From Limimaricola sp. (GTDB lineage Bacteria > Pseudomonadota > Alphaproteobacteria > Rhodobacterales > Rhodobacteraceae): a stretch of DNA of 64,000 nucleotides. A program made the translations under genes and the position numbers. Numbering within the stretch: position 1 is the first letter of the stretch; every line of letters starts with the position of its first letter. Of the stretch, positions 43,004 through 52,719 are shown piece after piece. The DNA lies in NCBI RefSeq assembly GCF_016125575.1, contig NZ_WGLM01000004.1, positions 126,501 to 190,500 on the forward strand, written 5' to 3'. The notes beneath the pieces were generated by a model. That model saw nothing but the letters and a program-made list of their open reading frames with translations. It ran no database searches and was not told the origin of the DNA.

Positions 43004-44520
43004 GCCCGCTGCGCTGGACCGGCACCGCCGCGGCGGTGCTGGTCGTGGCGTTGGTGCTGGGCACGCTGGCGGCGGTCGCCAGCCGGGCGGGCAGCGGCGC
43101 GGCACTGGCCTCGGCCGACGTGGCGGCGGTCCTTTTCACCCTGCAACAGGCCGCCGTTTCGGCCGTGCTGAGCGTGGCGCTGGCGGTGCCGGTGGCCCGC
43201 GCGCTGGCGCGGCGGCGGTTTGCGGGGCGGCGCGCACTGGTCGCACTGATGGGCGCGCCGTTTATCCTGCCGGTGATCGTCGCGGTGTTCGGCCTGCTGG
43301 CGATCTTCGGGCGGGGCGGGCTGCTGAACGCGGGCTTGGGCGCACTGGGCCTCGGCCCGGTCTCGGTCTACGGCTTCGGCGGCGTGGTGCTGGCCAATGT
43401 CTTTTTCAACCTGCCGCTTGCGACGCGGTTGATCCTGCAAGGCTGGTCCGCGATCCCGGCCGAACGCTTCCGTCTGGCCGCGACGCTGAACGCGCCGGTG
43501 GGACGGCTGCTGGAGCGGCCGATGCTGCGGGACGTGCTGCCCGGTGCAGCGCTGGCGATCTTCCTGATCTGCCTTGCCAGCTTCGCTGTCGCACTGATCC
43601 TTGGCGGCGGGCCGCGCGCCACGACCGTCGAGGTCGCAATCTTTCAAGCGCTGCGGTTCGATTTCGACCCGGCCAAGGCGGCGCTGCTGGCGCTGGTGCA
43701 GGTGGCGCTTTGTACCGTGGCGGCCGGGTTGGCGGGGCTTGTGACGGTGCCCGCTGCCTTTGGTCCGGGGCTGGACCGGGTGCCAGCGCGCTGGGACGGG
43801 CGCGGACGTGGCGCACGGCTGGCCGATGGCGCAGCAATCGCGCTGGCCGCGGCTTTCTTGCTGGCACCGCTGGCGATGGTGGTGGCGCAAGGGTTCGTGG
43901 GCCTTGGTCAGCTGCCGTTGCAGGTCTGGCCCGCCGCACTGCGCAGTCTGGCCGTGGCCCTGTCGGCGTCAGTGCTGGCAGTCGGATTGGCGCTGGCGAT
44001 GGCACTGCGCGGCGGCGCGCTGGTGCAGGTGGCAGGTGTGCTGCCGCTGGCCAGTTCCGCGCTGGTCATGGGAACGGGCCTTTTCGTGCTCAGCCACGGC
44101 TGGCTGGACCCGGGACACATCGCGCTGCCAGCCACTGCGCTGGTCAATGCGGCGGCAAGCCTGCCCTTCGCCTTCCGCGCGCTCGCCCCCGCCGTGGGCC
44201 GGATTGAGGCGGCGCACGGACCACTCGCCGACACGCTTGGCCTGACAGGGTGGCCACGCCTGCGCTGGCTCTACCTGCCGCGGCTGCGCGGCGAACTGGG
44301 CTTTGCCGCCGGGCTGTCGGCGGCGCTATCTGTTGGTGACCTCGGAGTTATCACGTTGTTTGCCGGGCCGGATTCCGCCACGCTGCCGCTGGTGATGTAT
44401 CGGCTGATGGGCAGCTACCGGTTACAGGCCGCTGCCGGCGTGGCGCTGATGCTTCTGGCAATGGCCCTTGCGGTGTTCTGGGCCTTCGACCGGGGAGGGC
44501 GCGGCCATGCTGCGGCTTGA
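42979..44520 (+). CDS. thiP: Thiamine ABC transporter permease
   Basis: A 513-residue double-length permease with about 12 membrane segments and two binding-protein-dependent transport domains. The first EAA-like loop is in LPLATRLILQGWSAIPAERF, the second near GRIEAAHGPLADTLGLTGW. The start overlaps thiB by 25 bases. Part of the thiBPQ importer under TPP riboswitch control. Confidence 0.93.
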   Translation: MAHRAVALGPLRWTGTAAAVLVVALVLGTLAAVASRAGSGAALASADVAAVLFTLQQAAVSAVLSVALAVPVARALARRRFAGRRALVALMGAPFILPVIVAVFGLLAIFGRGGLLNAGLGALGLGPVSVYGFGGVVLANVFFNLPLATRLILQGWSAIPAERFRLAATLNAPVGRLLERPMLRDVLPGAALAIFLICLASFAVALILGGGPRATTVEVAIFQALRFDFDPAKAALLALVQVALCTVAAGLAGLVTVPAAFGPGLDRVPARWDGRGRGARLADGAAIALAAAFLLAPLAMVVAQGFVGLGQLPLQVWPAALRSLAVALSASVLAVGLALAMALRGGALVQVAGVLPLASSALVMGTGLFVLSHGWLDPGHIALPATALVNAAASLPFAFRALAPAVGRIEAAHGPLADTLGLTGWPRLRWLYLPRLRGELGFAAGLSAALSVGDLGVITLFAGPDSATLPLVMYRLMGSYRLQAAAGVALMLLAMALAVFWAFDRGGRGHAAA

Positions 44521-45205
44521 GGCGGTGCGCATCGTGCAAGATGACTTTGCACTGACCGCCGATTTCACGCTGCCCCCTGCAGCGGTAACGGCCGTGCTGG
44601 GGCCCTCCGGTGCGGGCAAGTCGACCCTGCTGGGGGCGATCGCCGGATTCGTCGCGCCGGCCGCCGGCCGCATCCTTTGGGAGGGGCGCGACCTGACACC
44701 GCTGCCCCCCGGCGCGCGGCCCGTCAGCATTCTTTTCCAGGACAACAACCTGTTCCCGCATCTCGATATCGCCCGAAACGTTGCGCTGGCGATCACCCCC
44801 GCCGCAAGGCCGGGACCGGACGTGACTGACCGCGTCCATGCGGCGCTCGCGCAACTGGGCCTGCAGGGCATGGAGGGGCGACGGCCCGGCGCACTGTCGG
44901 GCGGTCAACAAAGCCGCGCGGCGCTGGCCCGCGTGCTGGTTGCCGGGCGGCCCGTGGTGCTGCTGGACGAGCCCTTTGCGGCACTTGGCCCCGCGCTTCG
45001 CGCGGAATTGCTGGACCTTACCCGTGCGCAACTGTTGGCGGCCGGGTGCAGCGTGTTGATGGTGACGCATGACCCGGCCGATGCCGCACGGATCGCCGAT
45101 CATGCCATCGTGGTGGCCGAAGGAAAGGTCAGCCCGCCGGCGCCAACCTCAGCCCTGCTGGCCGATCCGCCACCGGCGCTGCGCGCATATCTGGGCCAAC
45201 CCTGA
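44507..45205 (+). CDS. thiQ: Thiamine ABC transporter ATP-binding protein
   Basis: A 232-residue ATPase. Walker A GPSGAGKST, signature LSGGQQSRAALARVL and Walker B VVLLDEPFAALG are all present. It starts within the end of thiP with GGGGAGG upstream. It energises thiamine import. A bidirectional terminator follows. Confidence 0.95.
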   Translation: MLRLEAVRIVQDDFALTADFTLPPAAVTAVLGPSGAGKSTLLGAIAGFVAPAAGRILWEGRDLTPLPPGARPVSILFQDNNLFPHLDIARNVALAITPAARPGPDVTDRVHAALAQLGLQGMEGRRPGALSGGQQSRAALARVLVAGRPVVLLDEPFAALGPALRAELLDLTRAQLLAAGCSVLMVTHDPADAARIADHAIVVAEGKVSPPAPTSALLADPPPALRAYLGQP

Positions 45206-45206
45206 C

Positions 45207-45240
45207 GCAAAAGGCCCGCCCCAAGTCAGGGGCGGGCCTT
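45207..45240. terminator. Bidirectional terminator between thiQ and petC
   Basis: AAGGCCCGCCCC and GGGGCGGGCCTT form a 12-bp perfect stem around AAGTCA (45211-45240). On the minus strand TTTTGCG follows the stem, giving a clear intrinsic terminator for petABC. On the plus strand it ends thiBPQ. Confidence 0.85.
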
Positions 45241-45264
45241 GGCGCAGTTCTTGCCGAGGTTGGA

Positions 45265-46134
45265 TCAGGCCTCGTGCTTGCGGCGTTTGTAGGGCGCCCA
45301 AAGACGCTTGTTCGTCAGGTAAAGCAGGACCGACAGAACGGTCAGGAACAGCACGCCGGTCATACCGGCCTGTTTGCGCTGGTCCAGCTTCGGTTCGGCC
45401 GCCCACATCAGGAAGGCGGCGACATCCTGCGCCTCTTGCTGCAGGTTCGAATCGGTGCCGTCCTGATAGGTGACGTCATTGCCGTAAAGCGGCTGGGGCA
45501 TGGCTACCCAGCTGCCGGGGTACTTGTGCGTGCCGTCGGGGTTCTTGCACTCTTCGGGATAGCCGCCAACCGCGAAGGTCTTGTTGTAGTAACCCGGGAA
45601 ATCGGGCGGCGCGCAGGCCGGCGGATCTTCGAAGTGCGAGACCAGCGAGGCGATGTATTCCGGCCCGCCCATCCCCTTGAAAAGCTGCGCCATGCCGGTC
45701 CCGTAGGGGCCCTCAAAGCCCGCGCGGGCCTTGGCCATCAGACTGAGGTCCGGCGCACCCTGAAACTGCGAACCACCGAAATAATCGGCCGGCGTCGCCG
45801 GACGGTCACCGCCCTGACCGCCGTTCAGCGTCTTGTCATAGACCTGATACTGCGCGGCATAGGCGCGAACCTGATCCTCGGGGAGACCAGGACCGGTCGC
45901 ATCGCCCAGCGTGCGGTAGGCGACATGGGTCAGACCGTGGCAGGCCGAGCAGACCTCGGTGAAGACCTGCAGGCCGCGTTGCAGCTGGTGCTGGTCATAC
46001 TTGCCGAACGGGCCCTCGAACGGGAACGAGAAATCGGTGATCTCGGTCTCGACGGTTGCGGCCGTGGCAATGACCGGCGCCGCAAGGGCGGCCAGCAGGA
46101 CCGCGGGCAGTGTGAGTTTGCGGAACATGATCAT
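45265..46134 (-). CDS. petC: Cytochrome c1 of the bc1 complex
   Basis: A 289-residue protein with a signal peptide ([20 protein letters not shown]...), heme motif CSACH in [15 protein letters not shown], an axial Met region in VAMPQPLYG, and a C-terminal membrane anchor before [14 protein letters not shown]. Start 46134 has AAAGGA upstream. It is the third gene of petABC and carries electrons to cytochrome c2. Confidence 0.97.
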   Translation of the reverse strand: MIMFRKLTLPAVLLAALAAPVIATAATVETEITDFSFPFEGPFGKYDQHQLQRGLQVFTEVCSACHGLTHVAYRTLGDATGPGLPEDQVRAYAAQYQVYDKTLNGGQGGDRPATPADYFGGSQFQGAPDLSLMAKARAGFEGPYGTGMAQLFKGMGGPEYIASLVSHFEDPPACAPPDFPGYYNKTFAVGGYPEECKNPDGTHKYPGSWVAMPQPLYGNDVTYQDGTDSNLQQEAQDVAAFLMWAAEPKLDQRKQAGMTGVLFLTVLSVLLYLTNKRLWAPYKRRKHEA

Positions 46135-46145
46135 GGTGTCCTTTC

Positions 46146-47471
46146 TCACTCGGCCGGGGTGCCCGAAGGCGAGCCGTAGTGCGCGTTGAAGTCTTCCTCG
46201 ATGGTCGCGGGCGGGGTCAACGGCTTTTCGATGACGCCCAGAAGCGGCAGGATGACGAGGAAGTAGGCGAACCAGTAGGTGGCGCCGATCAGCCCGATAT
46301 AGGGGAAGATCCCTTCGGGCGGCTGCGATCCGACCCACATCAGAACGATGAAGTCGATCACCAGCAGGGCAAACCACCACTTGAACATTGGCCGATAGCG
46401 GCCTGACCGAACGCTCGAAGTGTCAAGCCACGGCGCCAGCGCCATCACCACGATCGCGCCGAACATCGCCAGCACGCCAAAGAACTTGGCGTCGATGATG
46501 CCGAAGCTGATCCAGTTGGCGAAGATCACCACCCAGACGTCCTGCGTGAACGAGCGCAGGATCGCGTAGAACGGCAAGAAGTACCATTCGGGCACGATGT
46601 GTGTCGGTGTCTGCAACGGGTTGGCAGGCACGTAGTTGACCGGTTCACCCAGATAGTTGGGCATGAAGCCGACGATGGCCATGAAGACGGCCAGAATCAC
46701 TGCCAGCGCGAACAGGTCCTTGATCACGAAGTAGGGCCAGAAGGGCAGCGTGTCCTTCTCGGCATCCTGTTTCGACGTGCGCCGCACCTCGACCCCGGTC
46801 GGGTTGTTGTTGCCCGTCGTGTGGAAGGCCCAAATGTGCACGATCGTCAGGCCTGCGAGGATGAAGGGCAGCAGGTAGTGCAGCGAGAAGAAGCGGTTCA
46901 GCGCCGGTTGCCCCACCGCGCCTGCGCCAAGCAGCCACGTTTGGATCGAGTTGCCGATGAACGGGATCGCGCCGAACAGGCCGGTGATCACCGCGGTGCC
47001 GTGGAACGACATCTGGCCCCAGGGCAGAACGTAGCCCATGAAAGCGGTGCCCATCATGACCAGATACATCAGCATGCCGATGATCCAGGTCACTTCGCGG
47101 GGCGCCTTGTAGCTGCCATAGTAGAGGCCGCGGAAGATGTGCATGTAGACCGCCACGAAGAACAGCGAGGCGCCGTTCATGTGCATGTAGCGGATCATGT
47201 AGCCGCCGTTGACGTCGCGCATGATATGCTCGACCGAATTGAAGGCCATCGAGACCTGCGGCGTGTAGTGCATCGCCAGAACGATTCCGGTGGCGATCTG
47301 CAGCACCAGCGCGAAGGCCAGCACGATGCCCCAGATCCACATCCAGTTGAGGTTCTTCGGCGTCGGGATCATCAGGGTGTCGTAGAGAAGACCGACGATC
47401 GGAAGCCGGCTGTGCAGCCACTTCTCGCTGTTCGACTTCGGTTCGTAATGGTCGTGGGGGATACCGGCCAT
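46146..47471 (-). CDS. petB: Cytochrome b of the bc1 complex
   Basis: A 441-residue protein with eight membrane segments. Heme ligand histidines lie in [20 protein letters not shown] and in [34 protein letters not shown] is the PEWY quinol-oxidation motif. It holds both hemes b and the Qo/Qi sites. Twelve bases separate it from petA and eleven from petC. Confidence 0.97.
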   Translation of the reverse strand: MAGIPHDHYEPKSNSEKWLHSRLPIVGLLYDTLMIPTPKNLNWMWIWGIVLAFALVLQIATGIVLAMHYTPQVSMAFNSVEHIMRDVNGGYMIRYMHMNGASLFFVAVYMHIFRGLYYGSYKAPREVTWIIGMLMYLVMMGTAFMGYVLPWGQMSFHGTAVITGLFGAIPFIGNSIQTWLLGAGAVGQPALNRFFSLHYLLPFILAGLTIVHIWAFHTTGNNNPTGVEVRRTSKQDAEKDTLPFWPYFVIKDLFALAVILAVFMAIVGFMPNYLGEPVNYVPANPLQTPTHIVPEWYFLPFYAILRSFTQDVWVVIFANWISFGIIDAKFFGVLAMFGAIVVMALAPWLDTSSVRSGRYRPMFKWWFALLVIDFIVLMWVGSQPPEGIFPYIGLIGATYWFAYFLVILPLLGVIEKPLTPPATIEEDFNAHYGSPSGTPAE

Positions 47472-47483
47472 CTGGGGCTCTCC

Positions 47484-48044
47484 TTAACCGAGCTTGATCG
47501 TGGTGTCGTCGACGAAGGCGACCTTGGGAATGTGCAGGTTCTTGGGCGCGGGGCCTTTGCGGATACGGCCGGCGGTATCGTAGACCGAGCCGTGACAGGG
47601 GCAGAACCAGCCCCCGTACTCACCCTCGCCGAAGTTGGGCACGCAACCAAGGTGCGTGCAGACGCCCATCGTCACCAGCCACGTGCCGTCCTTGGACAAC
47701 GCGCGGTTCTCGTCGGTGGCTTCGGCGCTGGGGGGAAGGTTGTCGTTCTCGGCGGTGCGGTCGACCAGATCGCTGAGCTTGACGGCGCGGGCCTCGTCGA
47801 TTTCCTTCTGCGTGCGCGAGCGGATGAAAACCGGCTTGCCCTGCCACAGCACGACCAGCTGGGTGCCATTCTGGACGCCGCTGATATCCACGCGGATCGA
47901 CGAAAGCGCGAGAACGTCTGCAGAGGGGTTCATCTGGTTGATCAAGGGCCAGACCGCCGCTCCGGCGGCCACGGCGCCAGCGCCCGCAGTGACATAATAG
48001 ATGAAGTCGCGGCGAGTGCCCTGGTGTTCTTCAGCATGTGACAC
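47484..48044 (-). CDS. petA: Rieske iron-sulfur protein of the bc1 complex
   Basis: A 186-residue protein beginning at GTG 48044 ([17 protein letters not shown]) with GGAGAAG upstream; the longer frame to 48137 is not used. The twin-arginine RRDF precedes one membrane segment. The 2Fe-2S ligands are CTHLGC and CPCHGS. It takes electrons from quinol and passes them to cytochrome c1. First gene of petABC; the 323-bp region upstream holds its promoter. Confidence 0.95.
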   Translation of the reverse strand: MSHAEEHQGTRRDFIYYVTAGAGAVAAGAAVWPLINQMNPSADVLALSSIRVDISGVQNGTQLVVLWQGKPVFIRSRTQKEIDEARAVKLSDLVDRTAENDNLPPSAEATDENRALSKDGTWLVTMGVCTHLGCVPNFGEGEYGGWFCPCHGSVYDTAGRIRKGPAPKNLHIPKVAFVDDTTIKLG

Positions 48045-48153
48045 GGGGTGCTTCTCCGTATTTTTCGGGCACCTGGCCCGAGTTGAAAAGACGATGCGCC
48101 GACAAGGCCTCAGCGCGGTCGGGCGATGTTTAGCCATTCATACGGGGAGCGTC

Positions 48154-48213
48154 CAGCGGACAATCGGGCGCAGGGGGGTGGCAGTTTCCTGAAAACGCCA
48201 TGTTTGTCCGCTG
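48154..48213. promoter_or_regulatory. Perfect 10-bp inverted repeat between petA and the outer-membrane gene
   Basis: CAGCGGACAA (48154-48163) and TTGTCCGCTG (48204-48213) are perfect inverted copies 40 bases apart in the 323-bp region 48045-48367 between divergent genes. Nothing else with coding potential is seen there. It may be a regulator site pair or the stem of an RNA leader. Confidence 0.4.
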
Positions 48214-48367
48214 CGGGCCCGACAGGCGGCTGTGCACCGCACGCGACAGGATGTGCGCAGGCGCGCGGGCCCGCCCCTGGGTACAGTTTGTCAAAGGTTG
48301 TGGAAGTACCTTACAAGGCTGTAAACCTGACCATCGAAGTGACCGATCGCCAAGGAAGCTATCCGTG

Positions 48368-49024
48368 ATGCCCAAAATTGTCCTTGCCGCCCTGCTGGCG
48401 ACTGCCCTTCCCACCATGTCGCAGGCGGAGGTGGAGTTCAGCTTTTTCAGCGGCTTCGAGGAAAGCCCGCATTCGAAGGTGACCGGTACGGATCCGGGTA
48501 ATGCAGTGAACGAGGTGCTGGATTTCACCGCAGGTTGGGACGGCAAGTCGCTTGAAATGCCGCCCTATGCCGGCCTTCGCGCAACATGGTGGCGAACCGA
48601 CCGGTTCGGCATCGGCATCGAGATCACGCATGACAAGGTCTATGCCGACGATGCGACCAAGGCCGACAACGGGTTCTCGACTCTGGAATTCACCGACGGG
48701 CTGAACATCGCGACCGTGAACGCGATGTATCGCTGGCAGAACCAGTGGGGCGCACTCACCCCCTACATTGGCGGCGGCATCGGCATCTCGGTACCACATG
48801 TCGAGGTGACATCCGCGGGTGGTTCGGTGTTCGAATACCAGTATGGCGGCCTTGCCGTGCGCTGGATGGCGGGCCTGTCCTACCGGATCGACGACAGGTG
48901 GTCGATGTTCGGCGAATATCAGGGCACCTATTCGATGAACGATGTCAATCTTGGCAGCGGCGGCACGCTCAAGACCAACATCATCACCAACGGGCTGAAC
49001 ATCGGGGTCAGCTACCGCTTCTAG
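48368..49024 (+). CDS. Outer-membrane beta-barrel protein, lipid A oxidase (LpxQ)-like
   Basis: A 218-residue protein with a signal peptide (MPKIVLAALLATALPTMSQA) and an 8-strand-type barrel ending in aromatic F (IGVSYRF). FFSGFEESPHSKVTGTDPGN, GKSLEMPPYAGLRATWW and ITHDKVYADDATKADNGF resemble LpxQ of rhizobia, which oxidises the lipid A glucosamine. The resemblance is recalled, not searched. ATG 48368 or GTG 48365 may be the start. Divergent from petABC. Confidence 0.65.
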   Translation: MPKIVLAALLATALPTMSQAEVEFSFFSGFEESPHSKVTGTDPGNAVNEVLDFTAGWDGKSLEMPPYAGLRATWWRTDRFGIGIEITHDKVYADDATKADNGFSTLEFTDGLNIATVNAMYRWQNQWGALTPYIGGGIGISVPHVEVTSAGGSVFEYQYGGLAVRWMAGLSYRIDDRWSMFGEYQGTYSMNDVNLGSGGTLKTNIITNGLNIGVSYRF

Positions 49025-49620
49025 GCGGGGGCGGTGCCCACCATGCTGTCACGCGTTGCGAACTCCGCGTACCAGTCCGCGAGCGCGGGATTGGCCCCGC
49101 GCCAATCGCGACCGGGATGCCGGAAATCGAGGTAAGAGAGCGCGCAGGCCACCGCGATCTGCCCCATATCAAGCGGGCCGGAAAGATGGCTCATCCATTT
49201 CTCGTTGAGGGCGGTGACGGCGCGGCTGACCTTGCCCCATTGTCCTTCGACCCAGTCGGCCGATTGCATCTCGGGCGCGCGAAACCGCGCCTCGTAAACC
49301 ATCAGCACGGCGGCATCGAGCATGGCGTCTGCCGTGGCCTCGACCGTCAGCACTTCCCACAGGCGCGCAGCGGGATAGAGGCCCGCGCCAGCCTGCGCAT
49401 CAAGATAACGTGTAATGACGCGGCTGTCGTAAAGCGCGGGGCCGTCATCGCGCACCAGCGCCGGGATCTTGCCGGCGGGATTGGCGGCCATCACCGCCGG
49501 ATCGGTCGCCAGCGGCGTGGTACTGACGTTGATCTCTTCGATGCCGTCGATCCCGGCCTCGCGGATCAGGACACGGACCTTGCGCACGAAGGGCGAAGCG
49601 GGAGACATCAGAAGCTGCAT
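49021..49620 (-). CDS. Glutathione S-transferase family protein
   Basis: A 199-residue protein. The thioredoxin-like half has LLMSPASPFVRKVRVLIREA and NPAGKIPALVRDDGPALYDS (glutathione site), and the helical half ends in QIAVACALSYLDFRHPGRDW. Substrate unknown. It converges with the outer-membrane gene, overlapping by four bases, and has no close operon partner. Confidence 0.87.
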   Translation of the reverse strand: MQLLMSPASPFVRKVRVLIREAGIDGIEEINVSTTPLATDPAVMAANPAGKIPALVRDDGPALYDSRVITRYLDAQAGAGLYPAARLWEVLTVEATADAMLDAAVLMVYEARFRAPEMQSADWVEGQWGKVSRAVTALNEKWMSHLSGPLDMGQIAVACALSYLDFRHPGRDWRGANPALADWYAEFATRDSMVGTAPA

Positions 49621-49713
49621 GGACGGTCCTTTCGATTGCTGCGCGACCCTAGGCGCGGGGTGGGTCGTTGATCAAACGGGCGCGCGTCGGCATGGCGACA
49701 GCGCCGTTTTCGG

Positions 49714-49756
49714 CTCCGCCGAAGCCTCCGGCGGGAGTATTTGGGGCCAAAAGAAG
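49714..49756 (+). repeat. Dispersed repeat, copy D (short hairpin form)
   Basis: A hairpin of CTCCGCCG with CGGCGGGAG (one bulged G; 49714-49737) runs into GGGAGTATTTGGGGCC and AAAAGAAG. It ends at the base before the mtaB stop codon, on the strand opposite to mtaB, in the 136-bp gap to the GST start. Confidence 0.55.
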
Positions 49757-51022
49757 TCAGGCATGCAGGTGCTGCCCGGTATGGCCGGTGATGCGGGCGG
49801 TCACGATCTGGCCCACGGGTTGGTCGGCGGTGAAATGCACCTCGGCGAAGTGTTCGGTGCGGCCCATGAGGGGGCTTTCCATCAGGACCGTGCGGGTCTG
49901 GCCCACCTGCGCGGCAAGGTGGCGCGCGGCGGCAGCCTCGCCCGCGGCGCGCAGGCGGGCGGCGCGGTCACGGATGGCCTTGCCGGGCACGGCGGGCATC
50001 CGCGCGGCGGGGGTGCCGGGACGGGGCGAATAGGGAAAGACGTGCAGCCAGGTCAGCGCACATTCCTCGACCAGCTTCAGCGAATTGTCGAAATGCGCCT
50101 CTGTCTCGGTCGGGAAGCCGGCGATGATGTCGGCGCCGAAGGTGATGCCGGGGCGCAGGCGGCGCGCCTCCTCGGCAAAGCGGATGGCGTCGTCGCGCAG
50201 GTGGCGGCGCTTCATCCGCTTCAGGATCAGGTCGTCGCCATGTTGCAGGGACAGGTGCAGGTGCGGCATCAGCCGCGGCTCGGTCGCGATGGCCTGCATC
50301 AGCGCCTCGTCCACCTCGATCGAATCGATCGAACTGATCCGCAAGCGCGGCAGGTCGGGCACCAGTTTCAGGATCCGCAGGACCAGGTCGCCCAGCCGCG
50401 GCGCGGCGGGCAGGTCGGCGCCCCAGCTGGTCAGGTCGACGCCGGTCAGCACGACCTCATTATATCCCTTGTCGACCAGCCGCTTGATCTGGTCGACCAC
50501 CACGCCCGCCGGGACCGAGCGGGAATTGCCGCGACCATAGGGAATGATGCAGAAGGTGCAGCGGTGATCGCACCCGTTCTGGACCTGCACATAGGCGCGG
50601 CTGCGGGTGCCGAACCCGTCGATCAGGTGGCCCGCGGTTTCGGTCACCGCCATGATGTCATCGACCAGCACGGGTTCGGTCGTGCCGATCAGGTCGGGCG
50701 TCAGGCGGGACCAGATGGCGGGGTTCATCTTCTCGGTATTGCCGATCACCATGTCGACCTCGGCCATCGCGGCGAAGGTCTGCGGTTCGGTCTGGGCGGC
50801 GCAGCCGGTGACGATGATCTTCGCGCCCGGATGGTCGCGGCGGAGCTTGCGGATTTCCTGCCGGGCCTTGCGCACGGCCTCGGACGTGACGGCGCAGGTA
50901 TTCACGATCACCGCGTCGCTGACACCGGCGCACGCGGCCAGGTCCTTCATCGCCTCGGTTTCATAGGCGTTCAGGCGGCAGCCCAGCGTGGAGAAGACGG
51001 GCGCGCCCATCAGCCGTGCCAT
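49757..51022 (-). CDS. mtaB: tRNA (t6A37) methylthiotransferase
   Basis: A 421-residue radical-SAM enzyme that adds a methylthio group to t6A37 of tRNA. The N-terminal UPF0004 domain has cysteines in [23 protein letters not shown] and TGCAAQ, which bind the auxiliary cluster. The radical-SAM motif is [21 protein letters not shown]-terminal TRAM-like tail follows. The start overlaps the end of dapF; ATG 51010 is an alternative. Confidence 0.94.
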   Translation of the reverse strand: MARLMGAPVFSTLGCRLNAYETEAMKDLAACAGVSDAVIVNTCAVTSEAVRKARQEIRKLRRDHPGAKIIVTGCAAQTEPQTFAAMAEVDMVIGNTEKMNPAIWSRLTPDLIGTTEPVLVDDIMAVTETAGHLIDGFGTRSRAYVQVQNGCDHRCTFCIIPYGRGNSRSVPAGVVVDQIKRLVDKGYNEVVLTGVDLTSWGADLPAAPRLGDLVLRILKLVPDLPRLRISSIDSIEVDEALMQAIATEPRLMPHLHLSLQHGDDLILKRMKRRHLRDDAIRFAEEARRLRPGITFGADIIAGFPTETEAHFDNSLKLVEECALTWLHVFPYSPRPGTPAARMPAVPGKAIRDRAARLRAAGEAAAARHLAAQVGQTRTVLMESPLMGRTEHFAEVHFTADQPVGQIVTARITGHTGQHLHA

Positions 51023-51825
51023 ATGCCGTCAAAGGGGTGCGCGGTGGGGCCGGTCATCCAGACGCCATCGTCGCGCCAGTCAACGCTCAGCGTGCCGCCG
51101 TCAAGCTCGATGGTCACGCGCCTCCCGGTCAGCCCGCGCCGGGCCGCAGCCACCGCCACGGCACAGGAGGACGAGCCGGAGGCAAGCGTGATACCCACCC
51201 CGCGCTCCCACACCCGCATGCGCAGTTGGTCAGGCCCGGTGACGCTGGCGAATTGTACGTTGGTGCGCTGCGGGAACAGCGGGTGATGCTCCATCGCGGC
51301 GCCGCGGGCGGCAAGATCCACCGCCATCGCATCGGGCACGAAGAAGGTGCAATGCGGGTTGCCCATGCCGGTGGCCGTCGGCGCACCGTCGATCGGCAGT
51401 TCCAGCGTATCCATCTTGCGCGCCAGCGGAATCTCGTCCCAGCGCAGCTGCGGCGGCCCCATGTTGACCGAGGTCAGCCCGCCGCCTGCATCGACCGCCT
51501 GCAGCGTGCCGCGATCGGTGGTGATGGTCAGGCGGTCCTTGCCGGTGCGGTCCATCTCTTGCCGCGCGATGCAGCGGGTGGCGTTGCCGCAGGCGGCCGA
51601 CTGGCTGCCATCGGCGTTCCAGAATGTCAGGTGCAGGTCGGCATTGCGCCCTTCGGTGATGGTCGCCAGCTGATCGAACCCGACGCCGCGATGCCGATCG
51701 GCAATAGCCGCGACAAGGGCCGCATCGACACGCGGCGCATGCCCGCGTTCGTCGATCACGACAAAGTCGTTGCCAAGCCCGTGCATCTTCATGAACGGCA
51801 GGCCAGAGGAGGGGCCGGTGCGCAT
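51010..51825 (-). CDS. dapF: Diaminopimelate epimerase
   Basis: A 271-residue PLP-independent epimerase converting LL- to meso-diaminopimelate for peptidoglycan and lysine. [15 protein letters not shown] is the N-terminal signature; the two catalytic cysteines are in [10 protein letters not shown] and [11 protein letters not shown]. Start ATG 51825; the longer frame to 51873 is rejected. It is followed at once by mtaB. Confidence 0.96.
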   Translation of the reverse strand: MRTGPSSGLPFMKMHGLGNDFVVIDERGHAPRVDAALVAAIADRHRGVGFDQLATITEGRNADLHLTFWNADGSQSAACGNATRCIARQEMDRTGKDRLTITTDRGTLQAVDAGGGLTSVNMGPPQLRWDEIPLARKMDTLELPIDGAPTATGMGNPHCTFFVPDAMAVDLAARGAAMEHHPLFPQRTNVQFASVTGPDQLRMRVWERGVGITLASGSSSCAVAVAAARRGLTGRRVTIELDGGTLSVDWRDDGVWMTGPTAHPFDGIWHG

Positions 51826-51921
51826 CGCGCGTCCTATAGACAAGGCCGCGGCGCAAATCCAGAGCCACCGCATTTGTGGGGTTGACCGCGTGATCGGCCC
51901 TTCCTAAGAAGCGCGCCTGTG

Positions 51922-51997
51922 GGGCCGGTAGCTCAGCTGGTAGAGCAACTGACTTTTAATCAGTAGGTCTCGGGTTCGAACCCCGACCGGCTCACCA
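51922..51997 (+). tRNA. tRNA-Lys (anticodon TTT)
   Basis: Acceptor GGGCCGG pairs with CCGGCTC, D-arm AGCTCAGCTGGTAGAGC, anticodon arm CTGACTTTTAATCAG with TTT, T-arm CGGGTTCGAACCCCG, discriminator A and an encoded CCA. All canonical positions fit tRNA-Lys. Confidence 0.97.
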
Positions 51998-52106
51998 CTT
52001 GTCCTTTTTGCAGCCAGACGATGAACGCGGCCAGTCCCGCGTCGCAGTTGCGCGGCGCGGCGCTATTCTCTATGGCCGCTGGCAAGGCGGCAGAGGAGAC
52101 GCGCGC

Positions 52107-52718
52107 ATGGCCAATTACCTTTATCAGGGCGACTTGCCCGACGGGCTGGATCTTGGCCCGGTCGTGGCCATCGACTGCGAGACGATGGGCCTCAACCCGC
52201 ATCGCGACCGTCTGTGTCTGATCCAGATGTCGGGCGGCGACGGCAACGTGCATCTTGTGCAGGTCGCACGCGGCCAGACGTCGGCACCGAACCTTTGCGC
52301 GATGCTGACCAACCCGGCCGTGCTGAAACTCTTTCACTTCGGCCGCTTCGACATTGCCGCGATGCATAATACCTTCGGCGCGCTGGCCGCGCCTGTTTAC
52401 TGCACCAAGATCGCGTCCAAGCTGGTACGCACCTTCACTGACCGGCATGGGCTGAAATACCTGCTGCAGGACCTGATCGGCGTCGACATTTCCAAGATGC
52501 AGCAGCAAAGCGACTGGGGCGCGGAAAGCCTGACCCCGGCTCAGTTGGACTATGCCGCCTCGGATGTCCTTTACCTGCATCGGCTGAAGGCCGAGCTTGA
52601 CGCCATGCTGGCGCGCGAGGGGCGGACCGCAATCGCGCAGGCCTGTTTCGATTTTCTACCGTCGCGCGCCCTGCTGGACCTTGAAGGCTGGCCCGAGATC
52701 GACATCTTTGCGCACTGA
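52107..52718 (+). CDS. rnd: Ribonuclease D-like 3'-5' exonuclease
   Basis: A 203-residue protein with only the DEDD exonuclease domain, as in alphaproteobacterial short RNase D: AIDCETMGLNPHRD (D, E), LFHFGRFDIAAM (D) and QLDYAASDVLYL (Y, D). It lacks the HRDC domains of E. coli RNase D. AGAGGAG precedes ATG 52107. It lies two bases before kdsD and may begin the kdsD-lpt transcription unit. Confidence 0.88.
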   Translation: MANYLYQGDLPDGLDLGPVVAIDCETMGLNPHRDRLCLIQMSGGDGNVHLVQVARGQTSAPNLCAMLTNPAVLKLFHFGRFDIAAMHNTFGALAAPVYCTKIASKLVRTFTDRHGLKYLLQDLIGVDISKMQQQSDWGAESLTPAQLDYAASDVLYLHRLKAELDAMLAREGRTAIAQACFDFLPSRALLDLEGWPEIDIFAH

Positions 52719-52719
52719 C

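Noticed and set aside
48281-48316. Possible sigma-70 promoter TTGTCA-N17-TTACAA before the outer-membrane gene
   Set aside because: The -10 element matches the consensus poorly, so it was not listed as a feature.
49469-51286. Plus-strand frame of 605 codons
   Set aside because: Antisense to mtaB and parts of GST and dapF; low-complexity composition.
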